From Aristolochia californica (lineage: Eukaryota > Streptophyta > Magnoliopsida > Piperales > Aristolochiaceae), in contig JARWKL010000008.1 in NCBI GenBank assembly GCA_029961685.1, positions 7,132,501 to 7,196,500 on the forward strand: a DNA stretch of 64,000 nt, in the 5' to 3' direction. This document shows positions 40,001 to 49,000 of the stretch, piece by piece. The notes under the pieces were generated by a model. It was given only the letters and a program-made list of their open reading frames with translations, was not told the DNA's origin and searched no databases. Made by a program: the position numbers and the translations under genes. Position 1 is the stretch's first letter; every line of letters starts with the position of its first letter.

Positions 40001-43000
40001 TGGTCTTTCTCAGCGAAGGTCTCGTTCGCTACTCGACAATCCTTCTTCTCTCGTCGAAGTTCTCTCGAGTGCCTTGCCTCTCGCGTCAATCCTTCCTCTC
40101 TCGCTTGATCAATTCCTTTCTCTTTTTGCTCGCTAGCTCACACTTCTCTCTCGCTCATCGCATATCACTCTCGCTAATGTGAATGGGGAAGGTGATGATT
40201 TAATAAATCATCGGATCTGCAGTCTAGCCGAACTGATCTTCTATTCAATTAGCGGTTGAGACAGAGAAGATCCCAAAGGGGACTTCTCTCATACCAATTG
40301 ATAAAAACCGACTTGTGAAAGGTATTTATTTTTTCTTAAAAGTGCAAGGACGAGTTGAAAGAGAGGTTAAGAGGGCTGGAATAAGAGAGAGGGGAAGAAG
40401 AGAGAACTAAAGTAGAGGAAGAGAGGGAGATAGAGACAAAGCTACAAGGAAATGAGAGAAGGGGAGAGGAGAAAAGAGAGGAGAGGTGCTAGGGCACAAG
40501 TTTGAGAGGGGAAAGAGGCAAGAGAGATTTTGAAAAAGGTTTGACTGATTTTTCCTTCAGCCAACACCCTTATTTATACTTTTCCCATTGCATTTTTTAG
40601 GAAACTCCTCAATCAATTAAGGTTTCCTAATGACATAATTGAAGGAGAGATTGTAGAACATTAAAGATTACATCAATCTAGGAGAAATTATAGAATTTGG
40701 AAGATTCCATCAATTAAGAGAAAATTATTTCTAATCCAGTAAGATCCTATCTTTCCAAGAAGAGGCAAATATTACTCCAACTTCGACCAACCCCTTGAAG
40801 GGAAAATTTACTTTCTTACCCTTGAGCCCCACGCTCCTTTCTTTCTTAGAGGTGGTGCCACCTTCACTTGCTCTTTTGTGGTGGCACTGCTTTCTATTGC
40901 CCTTTCTTATGTTCTTTTAATTCTTTTCTACTTCTCTTCTTCCTTGGGAGTGATCTTGAGTCTCTATCATTCCACCCCTCTTGACTATCAACCTTGTTCT
41001 CAAGGTTGAAGAATAACCTTGTGAGTATCAACTGAACCATACGCTGATCCAGCTACCGAAGCTCATTAGGTGCACCAAAAAGAATGACAACCATACCAAT
41101 AGACGAGAATTGTCTACCATTTGTAACTCTTGGGTTTGCCTAGGTAGGCTTACCAATCCCAATATCTGTGTAATGGTTTGTACGCCCACAATAAGCACAC
41201 ATCCTCTCACTACTACTTTCTCCACAACATCTACCACAACCAAAATTATTTGTACCTCAAGCACAACCACCTCAGCCACGTCTATTGGCAGTGTCTGAGC
41301 ATTGTTGTGCAGGCCGAGTAATAAGTCCAGCAATTGCTCATTAGAAATCAATTAAATTTGGAATATTTAAATCTGCTTCGTTTTGAATCTATCCGCTGGA
41401 AACAACGAGCTAGATTCCGCTGGATGGCCGAGGGAGATGGAAACACAAAGTTTTTCCATTCCATCACCTCGGGTAGGAGGAGGTCTAACCGTATCACTAC
41501 TCTCTATCCGTTCCTCCATATCTAACATTTTGGTGAAGTTTTTCTCAGACTTATACACCGAAGTGTGTTACAATAGACCTAAGCTGCCGCAACTTGAATT
41601 CCAGTGCATCTCTCCGCGAACGCATCAGATCTGGAAAAGCCGTTCACTTCTGAAGAAATTGATTTGGTTGCCCTCGGCCTTCCAAAAGATAAAGCTCCTG
41701 GACTTGATGGCTTTAACGGTAAGTTTTACCATTGTTTCTGGGATTCAATCAAAAGTGATGTGTACACTTCTATCCACAATTTCCACCAAGTCGGCATAAC
41801 CCATAAGGCAGTCAGAGCATCCTTCATTGCTCTCATCCCAAAAAAATCCAATACAGCACTGCCCCAAGATTTTCGATCTATTAGCCTCACTACTAGTTAT
41901 TATAAAATCATTGGTCGTCTTCTTGCAAATCGGCTAAAAGCCCACCTTCCGAAAGTTATTAATCCCAATTAAAGTGCTTTTATTCGTGATAGAAATAGTT
42001 TGGACTTCTCCATGACCGCTCATGAGCTATTAGACTCTTTCAAAAAAATCTTCCCAACCCTCCTAATATTAGATTTTGAAAAAGCATTTGACTGAGCAAA
42101 TTGGAAACTTATTGATCACCTTTTCCACCGAATGGGTTTTGGGACTAGGTGGAAATTTTGGATGAGAAGTTGTATCTCCACCACATCATATTATGTCCTT
42201 GTTAATGGAAAATTGTGCGGTTTCTTCAAAGCAACAAGGGGGATAAGGCAAGGTGACCCTTTGTCTCCTTTTCTATTTACTCTCATCGGCGAACACCTTG
42301 CTTCTATGATCCGATTTGCTAAATGCTCAGGTTGGCTTAGTCCTATCTCTGAAGACCCAAACCAAGATATCCCGATCTTACAGTATGTTGATGACACTAT
42401 TCTTTTTGGAGAAGGTTCTATGAGACAGATTTCCCACATGAAAGCTTTGCTCAATATTTTAGAATTGTTTGCTGGTCAAAAGGTAAGTTGGGCTAAAACT
42501 ACTATCATTGGATTTAATATTGATCCCTCTGTATTAAACTCAATGGCAAGTTATTTGGGGTGTAAAGTTGCGTCACTCCCTGACACTTACTTGGGTCTTC
42601 CACTGACCCTTGCCTTACAAACAAAAAGTGTCTGGCACCCTATCATTGAACACCTTGAAGGTCGTCTTGCATCATGGAAAGGAAATTTTTTGTCCAAAGC
42701 TAGTAAGTTGGTTCTCATTAAATCGTGTTTACATGGCGTACCCTCTTATTTTCTTTCCTTGTATCACTGTCTTGCCTCTGTTTGGAATAGAATAGAACTC
42801 CTTAAAAGGAAATTTTTATGGGATGGGCCAAATGGGGAAAGAAAATATAGTCTTGTAATATGGGATGATGTTTGTAAACCCATTGTAATGGGTGGTCTCG
42901 GGATCAGGGATATTGCAAAAACCAACTCTGCTTTATTGTTGAAGTGGATCTAGAAATTGAATGTGCAACCAACTCTGTTATGGCGGAAAATTGTTGAAGC

Positions 43001-46000
43001 CAAATCTGGGAAAGTTTTTGGTTGGTGGATTGATGGCGGAAGATATTACAAATTATCCCCCGTGTGGAAGAAGATTGCCCAACTGCTACTTGTCTTTAAA
43101 ACTGCTGTCAAATGCTACATTGGTTCTGGTAGCCAAACAAAATTCTGGATAGACTGGTGGGTTGGCCCAAGAAGTTTCAAAGATAGTCATGGATGTATTT
43201 ACCGCCTGGCAAGAGAACAAGATGCGACCATTTCTGCGCAAAGGCTTACCTCTGGTGAGTGGAACTTAGATCTCAGACGAGCCTTGACAGACGATGAAGC
43301 TCTTGAAGCTACAGACCTTCTCACAAGTCTCTCAATGGTAAGAATCAAAAACTCACCAAACACACTCATCTGGACACCATGCAGGCAAGGTACGTTCTCT
43401 ACTGCTTCTGCCTACCACTTCTTGATCTCTCTCCAAGCAAATTAATCAGTCCATCCAGCTGCTTTTGCATGGTCTCTACACATTCCACCTCGTGTGATGT
43501 TTTTTATTTGGACCGCATGCCAAAAAAAAATCTTAACCTCCGACGCATTAATTCGACGTAGAAATAGTGTCTCAGACCCCTTGTGCCCATTCTGTCATTC
43601 CTCTCCTGAAACCGCTGATCATACCCTTTTGCACTGCGATTATGCCCATTTGGTTTGGTCCGAACTCATAAACAAAATTGGGTTGCAATATTGCCCTTCT
43701 CAATCATTACATTCCACAATATTCACTATTACAAGTTCTCATCTTCCCAAACTTGGGAAAATATTAATTTCTTGTTGTGTTGGGTACATGGTTTGGAATT
43801 TATGGAAAGAGAGGAATAACAGAAAATTTAATCAAAAATCTCTTCCTTGGAAAATTTTTTAAAATAGAATCATAGGGCAAGTGTCGTCTTGGGTACTCAT
43901 GCGGAAGGAATTTTATCACTTACAAGGATCAAATTTGTGTGGAAACTGGCGTCTTATTGCGGAAATGTCTTTTCCGTTACGACCTCCTCTTATGAAAATT
44001 TGGTCTCCACCACCAGTGGGACACTTCAAATTAAACTTTGACGGAAGTGCGTTTGGCTGCCCCGGGACGGCTGGATTTGGCGGAGTGATTCATGACGAAA
44101 GTGGGAATCTTCTTTTATCATATGCTGGACCGATTGGAATATCAGATTGAACCAATGCTGAGTTACACGGGCTGTATATTGGGTTAAAACTCTTCAAGCA
44201 AAAGATGGAGGGCCTACTCTGCATTGAAGGCGACTCAAAGGTTGTTATCAATTGGTGTACGAAGCCTTCAAAACCTCCTTGGCGGCATTGGGAGTTATAT
44301 GAGGATATACGTACTTTAATTTCCAAAATGCATTGTAAGTGGAATTATATTCCTTGACCTGCTAATCATTTGGCAGATAAACAAGCTAAACAGGGTGTTT
44401 CCATCCAACAGGAGGTTGTGGAGGAAGGCCACCTTAGCTAGGGATGTATTTTTTTCATCTTGCAATATATATTCACACCCTATTTTCAAAAAACCTCTCT
44501 TTATTTTTCCTTGCTGCTAGTAGGGACTACAGCCACTTCAGCTTGAATAACTCAATTAAACACCTTGGTAAGGATGGCGATGAGGCAAGAATCTGGGCCT
44601 AAACAACATCATACTCCGAGTCTAAACCATCTAGGAACTTAGCCACATATAACTCACCCCGCTACGTCACTGCTACTTTCTCCACGACCACGACACAACT
44701 AGATTTATTTCTACCTCGATCACGGCTACCTCGGCCATGAGAATTGTTGTGCTGGCTGAATAATAAGTACAGCAACCTTTGTCTCTTTAATTTCGCTAGT
44801 AGTTGGGACTACAGCCACTTCAGCTCTAAATAAATTGATTAAACACCTTGGTAAGGGATAGCACATCAATTGAGGCAAGAATCTGGGCCTAACCAGCATT
44901 ATACTGCGAGCCTAGATCATTTAGGAACTAAGCCACATATAACTCACCCCGTTGCTTTCGAAGATTTGCTTCATTTGTAGTATATGGGTGATAAATCTCG
45001 ATCTCCTGTAAAATCCCCCAATAGTTCACCAAAATAATCGATCACAGATCTATCTCCTCTTCTCAAAGAAAATAAATGGCATATAGCTGATATACTCACC
45101 ATAGGTTGCTTTCAAAAGCATATAGTGACTCAATAACGGTCCAAATTTGCTTGGAAGTCTCACAATTCATAACTCGTCTTTTAAACCTCATTTCCATACT
45201 ATTGAGAAGCCATGTCAAAACCTAACTGTCTTCAATTTCCCAATCATCTTTAAGTGGCTATGGATGATCGTCCCTCAGAAATTTTGTCTTCCTTTTTACA
45301 AATGCGGCCTAGCTCAAGAAGTTTGAACCACTCAACTTCTCTAATATTAATAATTGCATACTTTCTTTTGAATGAATAACATCTTTGACCGAAGTAATAA
45401 CTTTTTCCAAACCAAACATAACTACCTCTTAAAACACCTCAAACAATCTAAGAGAAACTACAATCCATCAACACAACTGCAACAAGGAGCACATAAATAC
45501 ACCAAAATAGCCTTGCTCTAATTCTATGGACCCTGTTGACACAATTCTTCAATGCCCACAGCAAGCCACAATAAAAATTATAATAACATGAAATCAACTC
45601 AAACACACAATTCCATGCAAATCAGGAGATAACGAAGATCTAGGTACTGGTCTGGGAGTTCGTGCAAGCATAGGAACAAGGAAACAACCACTAACAACCC
45701 TTCAGAGGCACATGATACATAGATAACTGCTCAATAACACAAACCATCAGCCCTAGGGTTATGGCACAAAACTAGTAAAGAAGATCAGACCTTTCTCCAA
45801 TCAGCAAAGAATTGGAGAAACATCCTTCCTGGAGATGATGCAGGATGAGAAGAAGAAACGACTAGAATGCCACTTCAGATGGATCTTTTGCTCTGATACC
45901 ATGTAAAAATTAGAGAAATAGATAACATAGAGAAGAGAGAGAAAAGACAGAAGAGGATTCAGAAGTTTTGCAGTGTGTGGCACACTTCACGAGGTCAGAA

Positions 46001-49000
46001 TGTGACCTATCTCATTTTTTTTAATGAAATGATTTCATCAATTAAACAAGAAAATAATACAAACTAAGGGAGGATTCCCCTAACAACAAGAGATTGTAGG
46101 GTGACTCCTTGTTTAGCCAAAGAATCAGCAACATCATCTATTGATCTTGGCACATGAGACCAAGTACAATTAAAATAAGATACAATTTTAATAATCTGAT
46201 GAAAAATTGTCCAATGGCGCCAAGGGGGATCAACAGCTTTTGACCACCAGCCAATAACAATCTTGGAATCTCCTTCAATAATAAGAGGGACATTATAATG
46301 ATCTTTGAATCTTGAAATTCAATCTCTCTCTTTATTAAATAGGTCACTTGAGTGAAAAATATGTACACTACCAGAAATGCCCCTCTAGACTAAACTACTT
46401 ATCTGAATATAAAGCATATTAACCTGAAAATTGAACCTAACATCCACCATAACTAGACAAATACTCTCCTAGTCTTAGAAGGATACAACATGTTTGTAAA
46501 ATGACCAAAATATCCTTAACACCCACAACTTTAATTGCCTGAATCCCACAAAATGTTGAACAAACTACCACAAAGGGATTAAGTTGTTCTTTCACCTGTT
46601 GATAACCAGTAGGAAGTTACCTCCACCCCAAAAGGGTTCTAAAATTTTTCCTAAAAAATACCAAACCGGCAAAGTAGCAGAGTGATTCCCCTTCAGTTGA
46701 GTTTGCGATGCCGACAGAAACCCATCATGCTTTTATCAAGGGATGCACAATAGCAGCTGAAAAAATGGGGCTACTTTTTCGGGAGATCCCCCCTGGCGGT
46801 ATTGGCATACTTTTTGGGATATCCAGGACATATCCTCCTTTTTTACTTGTATTTGGACTCATGTTCCGAAATCTGCCAACTCCTTGGTAGACTCTGTTGC
46901 TAAGAATGGGGCTTCCTTACAATCCCTTGTTGTATCAGGATTGCTTCTATAATTTTGTTGGTTCTCTTTGTGCTTATTAATAAAGCTCATATTCTTCTTC
47001 AAAAAAAAAGGGAGGGGGGGAGGGGACGCACTATAGCAGCTGAAAAAACAAGAAATGTTTAAAATACTTTTAATTGGCAGCAAGTCTCCAGTATGAACAG
47101 TCTACCTAGAGATTCCTTTTGCAAGCTGGACTAGTGGTGAATTGGCTGATCTTGGGATATGGGACCATTTGACTTGCCATGAGGAAACTATTTCTGAAAT
47201 CTCATCGAGTTTGTATGTTAGCCTCCGTGGGGACTCATGGGGCTTGGACATCCAGGTGATAACATTTGTTGAGTCCCCTTCAATAACTAGGGGATCTGAA
47301 AAATGGAGGGCATACAGACTGACTCCTGCAAGTAGGACCCTTGCTTTTGCTTCGGCAGAGTCTGAGACACCAATGGTAACAGACAAGAGGAAAGCAGAGC
47401 CAGTATGGTCTCTGATGAAGCCCCCACCCTGCTGGTCCGGGGTTTCCAAGTGGTGAACCATCAAATTTTAGCTTTAGAGAATTATAGGAAGTGGGGTGGC
47501 AAGGAAGAATGTTGGGAGGCTTGTGTTTTTTACATGAATGATTTGCTGCCAGAATTTTCTTATCATTGAGCTTGGAAAGGGGGGCATGTCATGAGGGAAG
47601 CAGGACCATAATAGTATGTCATGAATTGTTCTATTTATGACCGAGCCAAGTGAGTTTGCTGAATGATTAAATGTTCTATTCTTTCTTTCCAGCCATAAAT
47701 TCCACAGTACTATAGCCATTGAAGTTTCATTGAAGTGCTGTACTTTGAGAAAGGGTATGAATGGTACTGCAATAGGAATTGAGAGAAAAAACTGAGGAAA
47801 CAGATCGGAATACTGAATTTTCTGAGAACTGCACCCCACGGTGAGCTGTGTATTGCTAATTCTTCTTTATATCCACAGAGCTTACAGAAGCTACCAATGA
47901 CTGATTGCCCATTTTAATCAATACATCAGAAGTTAGGATTTTTCCATGCACCGCTGTCCAAAGAAACTGAAGAACTTTCCTTGGCTGCAACAGATTCCAA
48001 GCCATGCTGGTACCAACACAGCGCTGGTCCTGCTGGATGGGCAATGGATGGATTGGACACTGTGCTAGAAGGCTACAAAAAAGTGCCCAGAAGAGCAGGG
48101 ATCCCAGATAATAAGACCATCACCACTGTTTTTAATGAAAGACTTTTACAGCAAAGATAAAAGGCTGGTACGTTCAGCTATTTCCGACCTGGGAATATGG
48201 ATCCAGGAGATGTCCAATCCCCTAGACATACTAAAACCCAGAAAATACAAACTAACTGCCACAAAGAGTCTTAAGTTGTTCTGGCACCTGATGATAACCA
48301 CCAGGAAATCACCTTCCACCCCTAAGGGTTCCCAACATCTTAACAAAATTCTCAGTTTGCAAAGTAGATTTGGTGATTTCCCTTCAGTTGAATCCATGAT
48401 ACCAAGAGGAACCCAAAAATAATGATTCAGCATGAAGTAGAGTGACCATCTCAGCATGAGGGTCCAGGAATATACCTAGAACTCCATCAGAGTGAAGCTT
48501 GATACAACCCACTGAGAGGTCAAACAAAAGAAAACAAGGAAGGGAAGGACATAGGACATTTCTAAACCTATTAACAAACAGGACAAGATGTGGACAAAAC
48601 AAAAAAAAAAGTAAATGCATGCATGCGCAAAAAGAAATGACATTTCCTAAAGTGCACAAAAACGTGTCACTTTTCCAATCATTTGGATCAAGTTATCGAC
48701 ACTCGAACCAAAAGGACTACACTTTTGGAGGGGAGCTAGATGAAAAGAATTGTGTAATTTTATCAAAACAGATGAGAAATGGCATTGTAAAAACCTAACT
48801 ATGGGCTCTCTCTCCATTAAAATAAAGTATCAGATCAGATCTCACCAATTCTGAATCTGACAGATATAGTCTTTGTAACCTAACTAGGAGAGCCACCCAA
48901 GTCATTCTCCCAAAGACCAGATAACCAGAACTGGAAATGAGCTCACAAACAGTTGGCAGAGTGGATCAGAGAGAGATTCACAGAAACTTCTGGACAACTG

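Larger units (their letters stand above)
41070..46537 (-). mobile_element. Copia 5' part (LTR and gag), interrupted by two LINEs
   Basis: Minus strand. The LTR is 46537-45902. A perfect TGGTATCAGAGC primer site follows at 45901-45890, then a gag remnant 45430-44500 ([52 protein letters not shown]). Gag resumes after the LINE at 41333 with a damaged zinc knuckle ([13 protein letters not shown], last Cys lost). A gag segment of about 280 bp is tandemly duplicated at about 44517-45000. No integrase or RT is present, so most of pol was deleted. It meets the Gypsy-like segment near 41070. Confidence 0.75.

Noticed and set aside
39652..40089. Charged open frames (Glu/Arg- and Asp/Ser-rich) considered as a host gene exon pair
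   Set aside because: They lie directly downstream of an LTR and primer site on the same strand, so early gag or leader of the LTR element is simpler.
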